A stretch of 64,000 nt of DNA from Cherax quadricarinatus (GCF_038502225.1 NC_091355.1:14026041-14090040), one strand, 5' to 3'. Numbered from the stretch's first letter, positions 1 through 11,144 are shown. Made by a program: numbers and translations. Notes: generated by a model not told the origin, from the sequence alone.

Positions 1-714
1 TGTAGATACTCCCTTGTATAGATTGTAACTGTAGATACTCCCTTGTATAGACTGTAACTGCAGATACTCCCTTGTATAGATTGTAACTGCAGATACTCCC
101 TTGTATAGATTGTAACTGCAGATACTCCCTTGTATAGATTGTATCTGCAGATACTCCCTTGTATAGATTGTAATTGTAGATACTCCCATGTATAGATTGT
201 AACTGCAGATACTCCCTTGTATAGATTGTAACTGCAGATACTCCCTTGTATAGATTGTAACTGCAGATACTCCCTTGTATAGATTGTAACTGCAGATACT
301 CCCTTGTATAGATTGTAACTGCAGATACTCCCTTGTATAGATTGTAACTGTAGATACTCCCTTGTATAGATTGTAACTGCAGATACTCCCTTGTATAGAT
401 TGTAACTGCAGATACTCCCTTGTATAGATTGTAACTGCAGATACTCCCTTGTATAGATTGTAACTGCAGATACTCCCTTGTATAGATTGTAACTGTAGAT
501 ACTCCCTTGTATAGATTGTAACTGCAGATACTCCCTTGTATAGACTGTAACTGCAGATACTCCCTTGTATAGATTGTAACTGCAGATACTCCCTTGTATA
601 GATTGTAACTGTAGATACTCCCTTGTATAGATTGTAACTGCAGATACTCCCTTGTATAGACTGTAACTGCAGATACTCCCTTGTATAGATTGTAACTGCA
701 GATACTCCCTTGTA
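1..714. repeat. 29-bp minisatellite array at left edge
   Basis: About 24-25 head-to-tail copies of a 29-bp unit containing GATACTCCCTTGTATAGA. Units differ mainly by TGCAG versus TGTAG and by ATTGTAAC versus ACTGTAAC. The array starts at base 1, so it continues outside the window and its full length is unknown. It ends in a degenerate copy at about 714. TG-rich DNA (GGGTGTGGTTGAGGGTGTG-like) follows to about 805. No coding evidence. Confidence 0.95.
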
Positions 715-895
715 TATAGTCCTTGCAGATGTGGTTGAGTGTGGGGTTGTGTGATTGAGGGTGTGGGTGAGGGTGTATTAGGGTGTGGTTGAGGGTGTGT
801 TTGAGGAAGGTCCGTCATACATAGTTAATCAACATGGGCTACCTGTTAACGAAATTCTGACTGTGATGTTACCTCCGTCATGTAAACTATTTCAC

Positions 896-1140
896 TACAC
901 TTCCTCTTCCTTCTCCTCCTGATTTTCCTTCTGATCCTTCACTTTCTGAGCCACCTCCTGATCCTCCTCCTCTCCCTCCTGATCCCCCTCCTGATCTTCC
1001 TGATCCCTCTCCTGATCTTCCTCCTCTCCCTCCTGATCCCCCTCCTGATCTTCCTCCTCTCCCTCCTGATCCTCCTCCTGATCCCCCTCCTGATCTTCCT
1101 CCTCTCCCTCCTGATCCTCCTCCCTCTCCACCATTTCCGA
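896..1140. repeat. Pyrimidine-rich imperfect minisatellite (CCTCCTGATC type)
   Basis: Imperfect tandem repeats of CCTCCTGATC and TTCCTCCTCTC blocks form a strongly strand-asymmetric C/T tract. On the minus strand it stays open and would read as Gly/Ser/Arg-rich or Glu/Asp/Gln-rich peptides. Two overlapping frames are open at once, and the composition comes from the repeat, so I treat these as spurious. Confidence 0.85.
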
Positions 1141-2600
1141 GCTTTCCCATATTACCTTCTTCCTCAGCAAGCAGGAACACAGTTTTTTATATTAAATAAA
1201 ATTTAGCTCAGTAGAACTAGATTTTATTTAATACAAAAGAAAATTATCTTACACAAGTGTCTTGTGTGGGAACACACAAGTGAGAGAACACGCCACAATT
1301 AACTTAACATTAATTACGTAGCTACTCCCCATATACGGTCACGGCGGTCACAGGATGGTCTCTCAACCTTACACCTAAAGTGATACGCACACGCATACAC
1401 GCACTTCTTATATAAGCGCGTTGTGTGCGTTTATATAAAGACTTATATGAGAGAGTCATCTGGACTGCTGGCCCGAGCTCTAAATCTGTCAGATTTCTAA
1501 ATTCAAGGAAGTAAAAAATTGAAAATTTTCATTACACGAAGTTAAATTTTGGCATAAAATGAGCTACTAGACAACAGTGTTACCAGATGACGGAAGGACA
1601 GTAAACAAACCATCGATGTATCACAGCTAAGTGAGCTCAGTCAACAGTACTGGTAAGATACTAAGTGTTCCATGAAAATATTAGCTAACACAAATACAAA
1701 GGTGTATAAATACATTGGCATCATTTAAAAACTTGGCTGTAAAAATACCACTTCTTACTAGAAAGAGTTCCACTAGACTATATAAATCGTCTCATTATAT
1801 CACTGAGAAATTCGGATCACTTTCAACGAATTTACGTCTCATAAATTAAATCGTATCACCGAAATTACTTGAACAAACAACATCAGGACTTATTAATGAT
1901 TTCTTTTCCAGGTTATCTTTCTTATTTTGCTAATAAAGTCCTGGAATATAAACAGTTTGAACGCGAAAAAATACCACTAGGAAAGGCCATGAATCATATT
2001 TTAGTAGAAATTATCTTAGCAGAATGTTATTCGTGTGTCTTGGGAAGTTAAGCCAAATGGGAAATAAATTTGTTAAGTAAATTGGGATAAAGAGGCAATA
2101 AGGTCCGTATTTCAGGATTGTAGCTTAGTGGCGTGCAGAGGTCTGGTGATGCCCCGGGCCAACTTCTTGATTGTATGCCCCAAAGACTCCTTGATTGTAT
2201 GCCGTAAATCACTATCTTATTTCTCTCTGTAATTGGATGCCCCCCATTTGGATGCCCGGGGCCACCGCCCCGTCGCCCCCCTTCCTTTGCATGCCACTGT
2301 TATCTGTTCATCCTATACAAAATCATTGATTTTGCTTTGGCAATCAGTATAATCATTTCCTTGTTACTTATATTAGTGATAATGTCTATGATTTTTATAT
2401 TTGTTGAATCGAACAGTCTGGGCGGCCTTAAACCTCATGTTTGAATTCATGAATAAATCTAAACATCCTCATAGTCTACAAACTATCCAGCTTCTAAACC
2501 ATTAACCGTTAGTATTAATAACATTCATACAACTGAAACTAGGGTAGAAGATTTTGAGATGGGTAGAGCTCTGAGAGGAACCTGCTAGACGCGAGTCAGT
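1141..2600. other. Non-coding AT-rich stretch
   Basis: No gene recognised. A C-rich patch at 2140-2290 (with repeated GATTGTATGCC and GGATGCCC words) looks like a degenerate low-complexity or old repeat segment. A 60-codon open frame at 1869-2051 has no recognisable domain and nothing else to support it. Confidence 0.5.
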
Positions 2601-2610
2601 AGTCTGGAGG

Positions 2611-2790
2611 CAGTACTGCTGCTTCTGTGTCCACCTGACGCAGTACTGCTGCTTCCGTGTCCACCTGACGCAGTACTGCTGCTTCCGTGTCCACCTGACG
2701 CAGTACTGCTGCTTCCGTGTCCACCCGACACAGTACTGCTGCTTCCGTGTCCACCTGACGCAGTACTGCTGCTTCCGTGTCCACCTGACT
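2611..2790. repeat. 30-bp minisatellite, 6 copies
   Basis: Six almost identical 30-bp units containing CAGTACTGCTGCTTCCGTGT and CCACCTGACG. Because 30 is a multiple of 3, frames on the minus strand stay open; the encoded Gly/His/Ser repeats are not evidence of a gene. Confidence 0.93.
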
Positions 2791-3050
2791 TGTTCACATA
2801 TATAATGGCTTCCTCTCTAGTTTATCACTGCTTGAAGAGGATCTCCAGCAGACCGAGAATATTTGCGTTATTTCTACAGTTCTGAATGTGAGTGAATACA
2901 AGCCACTACAGATAAAGCTGTAGTACAAATCAAGCTGTTTGAGATGAAAGAAGTGAATAAATAGCGTAGTTAAACTTCCCGGAACACAGCTTTTACAAGG
3001 AGACCATACTTAAGAAATATTAGAATTGGATGATTATAACACAGTCCAGT

Positions 3051-3095
<45 letters not shown>

Positions 3096-3489
3096 CACAC
3101 AGAAAATGATAGGGTGAAAAGGGAAAGTTTTTTTGAGGCGGATAGCATTAAGAGAAGGTCATTTCTAGGAATTGAAAGCAGATGAGTCACAAGGATGTTA
3201 GGAAGCATTTCTTTAGTGTTAGAGTAGTGAGGAAGAGGAACGACCTAGAGAGGGAAGTGGTAGAGGCAGGGTTCATGATTAGCTTTATGCAAAATAACCA
3301 CTATGAAAAGATAGTGAAATTCCAAGAGCTTTTGGGAGTTCTTACGTGATCAAGGACCTCTATGAAGAGATGCGATAAGGGTGTTGAAGCCAGGGGTGAA
3401 TCCAGTAGCGGCCAGGAGCGTACACACGCAGACAACACACACATTCGATCTCTGCAACCTCATATAGGTCAGTACAATACTCAATCACT
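2791..3489. other. Non-coding, with (CT)n microsatellite and a fold-back fragment
   Basis: A perfect (CT)n run lies at about 3055-3092. Bases 3285-3345 (GCAAAATAACCACTATGAAAAGATAGTGAA...) match one arm of the inverted-repeat element seen at 60983-61182, so this is a fragment of that family. No gene recognised. Confidence 0.6.
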
Positions 3490-3600
3490 CACACTCATTC
3501 TCCCTCTTTCTCTCCCTCCCTCCCTCCCTCTCTACCTCTCTCTCCTCCCTCCCTCCCTCCTTGCCTCCCCCGCCTCTCTCCCTCTCTCTCTCTCCCCCCC

Positions 3601-3634
<34 letters not shown>

Positions 3635-3660
3635 ACTCTCCGTCCCTTCCTCCCTCCCCA
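3490..3660. repeat. CT/CCT-rich low-complexity tract
   Basis: Nearly pure pyrimidine sequence of CTCTCTC, CCCTCC and CTCCCT blocks. Open frames here (Leu/Pro/Ser-rich on +, Arg/Glu/Gly-rich on -) are composition artefacts. Confidence 0.9.
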
Positions 3661-3813
3661 GTCGTGAATGACTCTACAGCACACATGAGACAGGATGTCT
3701 GGCAGTGCTGGTATGTGCACCTCGTTAATCAGGACACTCAGCCTCAGGAAACACTTGCTGTTTCCTGACAAATCTTACTTAATCAACAAAGGTCGTCACT
3801 ACGCCACTGACAC

Positions 3814-3851
<38 letters not shown>
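3814..3851. repeat. (AAT)n microsatellite
   Basis: About 12 copies of AAT/TAA. It sits directly beside a copy of a short dispersed repeat at 3885-4036. Confidence 0.95.
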
Positions 3852-3853
<2 letters not shown>

Positions 3854-3884
3854 TATCACACACAAAAATCATAACAATGGTTAT

Positions 3885-4036
3885 AAATGACCATAATTTT
3901 TAAAGGGATGGACCGGTAAGCCAGCGGAAGGCCTCGGTCAGATGACCAAAAGCTCCAAAGGCGGGTCATCATCTGACTAAGACCCGCGTCAGGAAACATT
4001 TGTCCTGTTTCCTGACGAACCTTACCTAACCTAACC
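3885..4036 (-). mobile_element. Short dispersed repeat (about 150 bp), minus orientation
   Basis: Contains GACCGGTAAGCCAGCGGAAG, then CAGATGACC(A/C)AAAGCTCC, then GACCCGCGTCAGGAAACA and CTGTTTCCTGACGAACCTTA. The reverse complement is found at 18910-19078, with partial copies at 4190-4262 and 60620-60690. Repetition within the window shows it is interspersed; the class is unknown (SINE- or MITE-like by size). Confidence 0.8.
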
Positions 4037-4189
4037 ATCACACACAAAAAAGAAAAAAATCGTGATTATTTCTTCAGCAAGAGAACACACCATTACACTA
4101 ATATATGCCAAGCATTTACTAAATATTATGCTTTGTATATTTTCAGAATCTTGTGACGCACATATACAACTTGGGTGATTTTGATTTGT

Positions 4190-4262
4190 TTACTGGGTCG
4201 ACCAGTAAGCCAGCGGAAGGCATCGATCAAATGATCTAATGCTCCCCCCTCTAGTGGTCAAT
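4190..4262 (-). mobile_element. Partial copy of the about-150-bp dispersed repeat
   Basis: Matches the start of the 3885-4036 element (GACCAGTAAGCCAGCGGAAG, then CGATCAAATGATCTAATGCTCC), diverged and truncated. Confidence 0.65.
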
Positions 4263-4743
4263 CAATGCGTCCTCACACGACGTATATGCGTGGAGATGTG
4301 AACGTCGCTTGGGGTTGCCCAGACACTCATAGACGTGTTGTGTTTGTTCATGAATTTGCTAAGTTGCAATGATACGTTTCAATATATTTTTGTAACTTAA
4401 AAAAATGAAAAGTACAATAAAATCAAAAAGATATCGTGACTCTAAAATAATGCATTTTTAGTCAAAATATTTAATTTTACTGGAAAGCAGGAAATGTCTG
4501 AAGAATCATAAATTATCAGCTAAGCGAACAGGATTAAAAATGCTTCTCTAATTGGATGAAGCGTTGGAAAAATGACGTCTGGGAATGGTATTAGGCGATG
4601 AGAGGTGCAAAATGAGGACTGGTCACATTATGCGAGTAAGAGCAGCGTCAGAAGACATTCTCCAGCATTTCACGACGAACAAATTACCTGAAATGGTGCA
4701 ACACTGTTTCCTCTCCGTCTCCCTCACAGCGTCGCTTGTAAAC

Positions 4744-5071
4744 GAGGTAACAAGTGCAGAACAAGCCACATGGGGAGAGAAATCTTTAGTTCTAGATCTT
4801 TCGCACTCTCGTGAGTCGTCAGGAGCTATGCAATGTTGCAAAACAGCAACAGATAGGAGGGGAAATTCTCTGAGGCAAGGTAGAAGGTATCAGTGGCAAC
4901 CTATGTTACAGAGTGAGGGCAGCCATTGATATCTTCTGCCTTGCCTAAGAGAGTTTCCTCTCCTGTCTGTTGCTGTCTTGCAACATTGTAAGCTCCTGAC
5001 GACGCACAAGTGTGTGAAAGATCTAGAGCTAAATATTTCTCTCCGTGTGGCTTGTTCTGCACTGTTAACAT
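4744..5071. mobile_element. Fold-back (inverted-repeat) element
   Basis: The left arm (about 4744-4870) contains AGTGCAGAACAAGCCACA, TCTAGATCTTTC and GTCGTCAGGAGCTATGCAA. The right arm (about 4935-5071) is its reverse complement with scattered mismatches (TGTGGCTTGTTCTGCACTGT, GAAAGATCTAGA, CTCCTGACGACG). The arms are about 130 bp around a roughly 60-bp loop. A single arm fragment recurs at about 19938-20030 (CATCAGGAGCTATGCAATAT...). No transposase is present, so this is a non-autonomous element; open frames across it are spurious. Confidence 0.85.
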
Positions 5072-5285
5072 CGCCCGTTTGCGACTGTATTGCTATACCG
5101 ACATGTTAGTATAGCACAATATACGAATTATGGCATTTTACTGAGAAGACGTCTCGCCCTCCAGGGACTTTTAATAATTCGTGAGGGTTAATAAAATCCG
5201 TTGTGGACGGAACGTTTTATCAATAAAATACACAAACAACATTGTGGTTTTAATATGGTTTTAATATTACTTGTAACTATGCGAC

Positions 5286-5354
5286 ATTTTACTGTGGCAA
5301 CGTTTCGCTCTCCAAAGTTCCAGGAGAGTGTAACGTTGCCACAAAATGTCACAT
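5286..5354. repeat. Short palindrome with AACGTTTCGC core
   Basis: GACATTTTACTGTGGCAACG TTTCGCTCTCC is mirrored by GGAGAGTG TAACGTTGCCACAAAATGTC, giving a near-perfect hairpin of about 30 bp per arm. It resembles the other fold-back elements built on AACGTTTCG. Confidence 0.85.
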
Positions 5355-5401
5355 TAGTTCAACATGTGCCCTCTAATGCAACAACATATTATCTGTCTAC
5401 A

Positions 5402-5540
5402 TGACTCACGAAATCGTAATGACACGATTGCAAACAAACCATACCATGGGCGGGGATAGAACCCGCGATCAGACGGCTTTGAGGGGACTTGAGCTAGAGT
5501 TCGTCACGGCCACGCTAGCTGGAGATTCGTCTGTAAAAAC
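5402..5540 (-). mobile_element. tRNA-related SINE fragment, minus orientation
   Basis: Starts ATGACTCACGAAATCGTAAT and contains GGGGATAGAACCCGCGATC, the reverse complement of a tRNA B-box region. It is one half of an inverted pair with 5620-5705. A related copy lies at 11824-11930. The clover-leaf is not intact enough to call a tRNA gene. Confidence 0.65.
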
Positions 5541-5619
5541 TTGCATTTGTGGTCACAGTGGTGCCTATACTAACCTTCCTATGGTGTAGAAATACACCTA
5601 GTTGGACGAATCTTATTGT

Positions 5620-5705
5620 GGCTAGCTGGTCCAGTGGCTAACGCGACGGTCTGGAGTTTTGAGACTCTGACCGCGGGTTCTATCCCCACCCGTGGTATGA
5701 TTATC
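5620..5705 (+). mobile_element. tRNA-related SINE head, plus orientation
   Basis: GTGGCTAGCTGGTCCAGTGG reads like an A-box region and CGCGGGTTCTATCCCCACCC like a B-box/T-arm region, spaced as in a tRNA. No clear anticodon-arm pairing is seen. It lies opposite the minus-oriented copy at 5402-5540, with GATTCGTC / GGACGAATC between them. Confidence 0.65.
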
Positions 5706-5884
5706 TGTCTACTACAGCAACATATTATCTATCTACTACAACAACATATGGGAATACTAAAAATCTGAAGATGTCAGACAGTCTTATCTATCAACAGAGG
5801 GAAATAAATATCTGGTGAGACTTGTATTAAAAGAGGCAGGAAATTTCTCCATTACATCACCAGGAGATAAAAGAAATATTGGTT

Positions 5885-6035
5885 TAGAAAAACACGGGAG
5901 CAAACACTATTACATATTAATTAGAAAACGTTTCGGTCCTGGGACCTTGATCATTCTGAAGTGACCGAGGTCCCAGGACCGAAACGTTTTTAATAGATAT
6001 ATCCTAGTGTGCTCTCCCATGTTTTTTCTAATCTT
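5885..6035. mobile_element. Fold-back element with AAACGTTTCGGTCC core
   Basis: ACACGGGAGCAAACACTA and GAAAACGTTTCGGTCCTGGG are mirrored by GTCCCAGGACCGAAACGTTT and CTAGTGTGCTCTCCCATGT. The same design appears at 21524-21660. Non-coding. Confidence 0.85.
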
Positions 6036-6107
6036 CATTGTAGGTAGTAAATTATTCTTTATCAGTGAGTGTTGAAGTTCTTTGCATCTTCCGTGACCCT
6101 CGTTGTA

Positions 6108-6335
6108 GTCAGTTTACCTGGAGTTTACCTGGAGAGAGTTCCGGGGGTCAACGCCCCCGCGGCCCGGTCTGCTTTATACATAAATTTGTCAGAGGTTCCC
6201 ACAACAGAGGTGGAAGTTCAAGAGTATACCTTACCAGTACCTCAGCCAGGTGCCAGATCAGCCAGGCTGTGATGGCTAGGCAGGCCAATGGACTGCTAGC
6301 ACCAAGAGCCTGGTTGACCAGGCAGTTAGGCAGCT
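6108..6335 (-). mobile_element. LINE 3'-end fragment, minus orientation
   Basis: Begins with two copies of AGTTTACCTGG followed by AGAGAGTTCCGGGGGTCAAC and GCCCCCGCGGCCCGGTCTG. This is the reverse complement of the 3' terminus of the LINE at 25690-27255. The rest (CAGCCAGGCTGTGATGG, GAGCCTGGTTGACCAGG) is rearranged. 5' truncated; no RT left. Confidence 0.75.
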
Positions 6336-6888
6336 AGTCATAAGTTTAAATTTACCATCTTAAGTCATTTGGTACTTAACTTGCCAAAGATATTTATGTA
6401 TACTGAAGTGATTTTTAGGATACTGCCTTCTGAAGTACAGTAAGTCCTCACTTAACGTCGTCAATAGGTTCTTGGAAACTGCGACTTTAAACGAAACGAC
6501 GTATAACAAAACCAATTTTATCATAGCCTAATTGATATAAAAAAGAGTTAGCTTTGTTCCTGTCATACTTTTTCTCTGTTTCTTGTGGCCACAGACATCA
6601 GGGATGCACACTACAACTTTAACACTCATTGCAAGAGGGTTAAATTAAGGAATAAATGTTTGCAAAGAGAAATTTGTAAGGAGCATCTCCTACCTCCAGG
6701 CAGTTCAAAAACAAACAATTACAAATATACGTATATGGGACTCATTGAGTGTTTTTATACTACATCGTTTATTGTCGTGCATATACTTCACGAATTTTTA
6801 TTTTACTGTCTCTACCCATTGGCCTCAGCCAGGAATCTATTTTTTCTCATCAACGTTGTAATGAAACAACGTTGAGAACCTACTGTAA
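6336..6888. other. Non-coding stretch before the 33-bp array
   Basis: No gene recognised. Contains AGTCCTCACTTAACGTCGTC followed by an AACGAAACGACGTATAAC segment, which looks like a dispersed-repeat fragment. Open frames at 6585-6885 show no domain. Confidence 0.45.
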
Positions 6889-8693
6889 ACTCCCAGCTCT
6901 CCACCACTGTCTCTTCAAGTGTACTCCAGCTCTCCACCACTGTCTCTTCAAGTGTACTCCAGCTCTCCACCACTGTCTCTTCAAGTGTACTCCAGCTCTC
7001 CACCACTGTCTCTTCAAGTGTACTCCAGCTCTCCACCACTGTCTCTTCAAGTATACTCCAGCTCTCCACCACTGCCTCTTGAAGTGTACTCCAGCTATCC
7101 ACCACTGCCTCTTGAAGTGTACTCCAGCTATCCACCACTGCCTCTTGAAGTATACTCCAGCTATCCACCACTGCCTCTTGAAGTATACTCCAGCTATCCA
7201 CCACTGCCTCTTGAAGTATACTCCAGCTATCCACCACTGCCTCTTGAAGTATACTCCAGCTATCCACCACTGCCTCTTGAAGTATACTCCAGCTATCCAC
7301 CACTGCCTCTTGAAGTATACTCCAGCTATCCACCACTGCCTCTTGAAGTATACTCCAGCTATCCACCACTGCCTCTTGAAGTATACTCCAGCTATCCACC
7401 ACTGCCTCTTGAAGTATACTCCAGCTATCCACCACTGCCTCTTGAAGTATACTCCAGCTATCCACCACTGTCTCGAAGTATACTCCAGATATCCACCACT
7501 GCTTCAAGTATATTCCAGCTCTACACCACTGCCTCTTGAAGTATACTCCAGCTATCCACCACTGTCTCTTCAAGTGTACTTCAGCTCTCCACCACTGTCT
7601 CTTCAAGTGTACTCCAGCTCTCCACCACTGTCTCTTCAAGTATACTCCAGATATCCACCACTGCTTCAAGTATATTCCAGCTCTACACCACTGCTTCAAG
7701 TATATTCCAGCTCTACACCACTGCTTCGAAGTATACTCTAGCTCTCCACCACTGCTTCATCAAGTATATTCCAGCTCTCCACCACTGTCTCTTCAAGTAC
7801 ACTCCAGCTCTCCATCACTGCTTGTTGAAGTATACTCCAGCTCTCCAACACTGCTTGTTGAAGTATACTCCAGCTCTCCAACACTGCTTGTTGAAGTATA
7901 CTCCAGCTCTCCAACACTGCTTGTTGAAGTATACTCCAGCTCTCCAACACTGCTTGTACTCCAGCTCTCCAACACTGCTTGTTGAAGTATACTCCAGCTC
8001 TCCAACACTGCTTGTTGAAGTATACTCCAGCTCTCCAACACTGCTTGAAGTATACTCCAGCTCTCCAACACTGCTTGAAGTATACTCCAGCTCTCCACTG
8101 CTTGTTGAAGTATACTCCAGCTCTCCAACACTGCTTGTTGAAGTATACTCCAGCTCTCCAACACTGCTTGTTGAAGTATACTCCAGCTCTCCAACACTGC
8201 TTGTTGAAGTATACTCCAGCTCTCCAACACTGCTTGTTGAAGTATACTCCAGCTCTCCAACACTGCTTGAAGTATACTCCAGCTCTCCAACACTGCTTGT
8301 TGAAGTATACTCCAGCTCTCCAACACTGCTTGTTGAAGTATACTCCAGCTCTCCAACACTGCTTGTTGAAGTATACTCCAGCTCTCCAACACTGCTTGTT
8401 GAAGTATACTCCAGCTCTCCAACACTGCTTGTTGAAGTATACTCCAGCTCTCCAACACTGCTTAGCTCTCCACTGCTTGTTGAAGTATACTCCAGCTCTC
8501 CAACACTGCTTGTTGAAGTATACTCCAGCTCTCCAACACTGCTTGTTGAAGTATACTCCAGCTCTCCAACACTGCTTGAAGTATACTCCAGCTCTCCAAC
8601 ACTGCTTGAAGTATACTCCAGCTCTCCACTGCTTGTTGAAGTATACTCCAGCTCTCCAACACTGCTTGTTGAAGTATACTCCAGCTCTCCACC
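6889..8693. repeat. 33/30/27-bp minisatellite array
   Basis: About 55 tandem copies of a unit containing TACTCCAGCTCTCCA. The unit is 33 bp in most copies, with 30- and 27-bp variants that lack one or two TGT/CTT triplets. Variants are arranged in blocks: CACCACTGTCTCTTCAAGTG (6889-7070), CTATCCACCACTGCCTCTTG (7080-7470), mixed (7470-7800), then CAACACTGCTTGTTGAAG (7800-8690). Unit lengths are all multiples of 3, so five or more frames on both strands stay open for 200-330 codons. I do not call any of them a gene because synonymous and non-synonymous sites vary alike and the frames overlap. Confidence 0.95.
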
Positions 8694-9011
8694 AATGTTT
8701 GCCAAGTGCTTCTTCATGAAGTATACTCCATATATCCGCTACTATTTGCCAAGTACGTACGAATATATTTTTTTTTACACAGCTCTTTCACAACCTGGGA
8801 AATCGTTCAGCTGTTGTTGAACCCAGTGCTGGGTTCAAGGCTCAGAGATTCCTGGTCAGGCTCAGTCTTTATAGGCTCCTGAAGAGCGCCTCCTTTGTCT
8901 GGAAGATAATAGCCGGTTATAAAAAAAATATTGTGAAGTTAATGGAGAGATGAGAGGAGGAAGAGAAGGTGAGGAGAATGAGGACCGAGAGTGATAGAGG
9001 GGAACATGGAA

Positions 9012-9252
9012 GAACCTAGAAGGAAGTGGACACAGATGAAGGGGAACCTAGAAGGAAGTGGACACAGATGAAGGGGAACCTAGAAGGAAGTGGACACAGA
9101 TGAAGGGGAACCTAGAAGGAAGTGGACACAGATGAAGGGGAACCTAGAAGGAAGTGGACACAGATGAAGGGGAACCTAGAAGGAAGTGGACACAGATGAA
9201 GGGGAACCTAGAAGGAAGTGGACACAGATGAAGGGGAACCTAGAAGGAAGTG
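9012..9252. repeat. 32-bp minisatellite, about 7.5 copies
   Basis: Almost perfect units containing GGGGAACCTAGAAGGAAGTG and GACACAGATGAA. Purine-rich; no coding evidence. Confidence 0.93.
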
Positions 9253-9826
9253 TAAGCACTGGCACCCTGGCCTCGAGTGGTAGTTTCCTGATCCAGTGAC
9301 TAGTTTAATGTATAAGCTCCATCACTTCCATCACTATACTACTACTACTACTACCACCACCACAACCACACAGCAATACTACTACTACCACCACCAATGT
9401 ACAACCACTATTATTACTAACACTACCACCATAACTGAACAACTGAACTATTAACCAAATCAACTATATAAGAAAAAAAATCCGTTATGTAGTTAAACGT
9501 AGCACGAGAGGCTGAATCTCATTATTTTTATACATATTAAACTTGCAAAACACACACAGAGAGAGAGAGAGAGAGAGAACGTCAAAAAGGATGTAGTATT
9601 CCAGTAGGTCTCACATGTGTTCTTGTGTCGTACAGATATGCAGCACACATGACAATGAAAGCAACAATAACATCAACAATTACAGAAACAATAACATCAA
9701 CAATTACAGCAACAATGGCAGAAATAGTGACAGTAACAATGACAGCAACAAGGACAAGAACAGCTTCGGAAGCGAGTCGCTCATCCCACACATGAATGCC
9801 AAGGTGAAGCAAAAGGTAGGTCAGCG
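9253..9826. other. Low-complexity non-coding stretch
   Basis: Holds ACT/ACC-type triplet repeats (about 9335-9430), a short (GA)n run (about 9557-9580) and an AACAATNACA-type imperfect repeat at 9660-9760. No gene recognised. Confidence 0.6.
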
Positions 9827-9843
9827 CACGCACACGCACACGC

Positions 9844-9894
<51 letters not shown>
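9827..9894. repeat. (CA)n microsatellite
   Basis: CA/CG dinucleotide run beginning with CACACG variants and becoming pure CA. It keeps a minus-strand frame open; not coding. Confidence 0.95.
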
Positions 9895-9897
<3 letters not shown>

Positions 9898-10636
9898 CAC
9901 ACGCACACAGGACAATCACAGATATGGAAAACAGTGAATGTAGCCCCGGTATTTAACACAGGAAACACACGGGACTCAACAACAACACGATGCAGATTAA
10001 GTAAGGTAACGTAGAATACAATAAAGAGCAGAAGTTCACCTTGGGGAAAAACTGCTTCAATAAACAACCAGCACGTGGTTAGGGAGACTAAATCCTGTCT
10101 AGGAAATATGTATAGCGACGTAAGAGTGATGCAAGGGAGAGGATGATAGATACGTTTTTCTGGTGGAATTGCTATGGTAAAAGGCATGTATGTATTGATC
10201 AAGATATTTACTAAGTGGCTTGTAAGGAATAATGAGTCAAGGACTAGCTGTTCATCCAGGAAGTGGCCTCAGAATGAGGAAGTGTGACACACATGTCAAC
10301 AAACTGGAAGAAGTTTGGTGCTAGAACTAAAGGACATGAGCTGGTGCCATTAGAGAAGTAATTCCCAACTTTTATTATGAAAGGGCCAGTTTAAAAAGCC
10401 AAATTTAAAGGAGGGCCGCATTTCAAAAATTTTGTAATTTTTATGTATAACATTAATGTTTTGTAACTGTTGACACTGCATTGTGGAACCTACTTAAAAG
10501 TGAATTCATAATTTCATTTGAGGGCCGAATCCATTTCCTAGAAATAGATGCAGGCTGGAGACCCCTTCATTAGAGGGCAGAAGGAACTAGGGAGACAAGC
10601 TAACGACGTAAAAAATACTCAGAGGGATTGATTAAC
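9895..10636. other. Non-coding stretch
   Basis: Nothing coding seen. Bases 10360-10570 (GAAAGGGCCAGTTTAAAAAG ... GAGGGCCGAATCCATTTCC) look like a dispersed-repeat fragment, but no second copy is visible in this window. Confidence 0.4.

Positions 10637-10682
<46 letters not shown>
10637..10682. repeat. (AAT)n microsatellite
   Basis: About 15 copies of AAT, lying at the tail end of the minus-oriented SINE that follows, as expected for a SINE 3' tail. Confidence 0.95.
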
Positions 10683-10915
10683 TTTATTTTTTCAAGTACA
10701 TAATACAACCTATACAGACCATAGCTGACTTCAGTGACAAAAAGAGAAAGCCCCTAGTTATGAAGAGTATTTCGGGCAATTTAGGTTAATCTTGTCCCTC
10801 AGAATGCGACCACACCAGTTGACTAACCCAGGTACCTACTTGCTCCTAGGTGAACAGGGACACCAGGTGTAAGGAAACACGCCCAGTGTTTCCACCAGTA
10901 CCGGAATGTGGACAA
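10683..10915 (-). mobile_element. tRNA-derived SINE (body and tail), minus orientation
   Basis: Shares TTGTCCCTCAGAATGCGACC, CCAGTTGACTAACCCAGGTA, CTAGGTGAACAGGGACACCA and GGTGTAAGGAAACACGCCC with the SINE family at 17334-17632. The upstream part (TTTATTTTTTCAAGTACATA ... GGGCAATTTAGGTTAATC) resembles the 3' half of the copies at 59205-59490 and 60218-60505. The tRNA head is lost. Confidence 0.8.
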
Positions 10916-11144
10916 GTAACAACTATTACTGGTTCAAAAAACAAGTACATGAGAGCCAGCTTGAAAGTTAAAAAAAAAGAAAACAGACGAGTCAGAGGGA
11001 TATCAGGAAGCATTTCTCAGTCTTCAGGACAATCAGCAGGAAGTGGATTGACCTTCACGTCGTTGTGGTTAAGACAGGATCTTACATAGCTTTCAGAGAC
11101 TGTACGACAAAGTTCACGAAACTAGTAGTGCTCCCAATATAAAA

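Noticed and set aside
887..1180. Glycine/serine-rich or acidic repeat protein on the minus strand
   Set aside because: Two frames are open at once through a CCTCCTGATC-type low-complexity tract, which is best explained as a microsatellite-like repeat.
4585..4929. 114-codon open frame and its minus-strand shadow
   Set aside because: Lies across the arm and loop of a fold-back element whose other arm repeats the same sequence inverted.
5620..5705. Possible tRNA gene
   Set aside because: A- and B-box-like words are present, but the anticodon and acceptor arms do not pair convincingly, and the sequence recurs as a dispersed fragment. It is treated as a SINE head. The same applies to the heads at 17570, 24510, 59250 and 60270.
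6749..8820. Several open frames of 200-330 codons on both strands
   Set aside because: Products of a 33/30/27-bp array. Frames overlap on both strands and encode only the repeat.
9582..10202. 206-codon minus-strand open frame
   Set aside because: Held open by a CA microsatellite and an AACAAT-type repeat. The composition is entirely repeat-driven.
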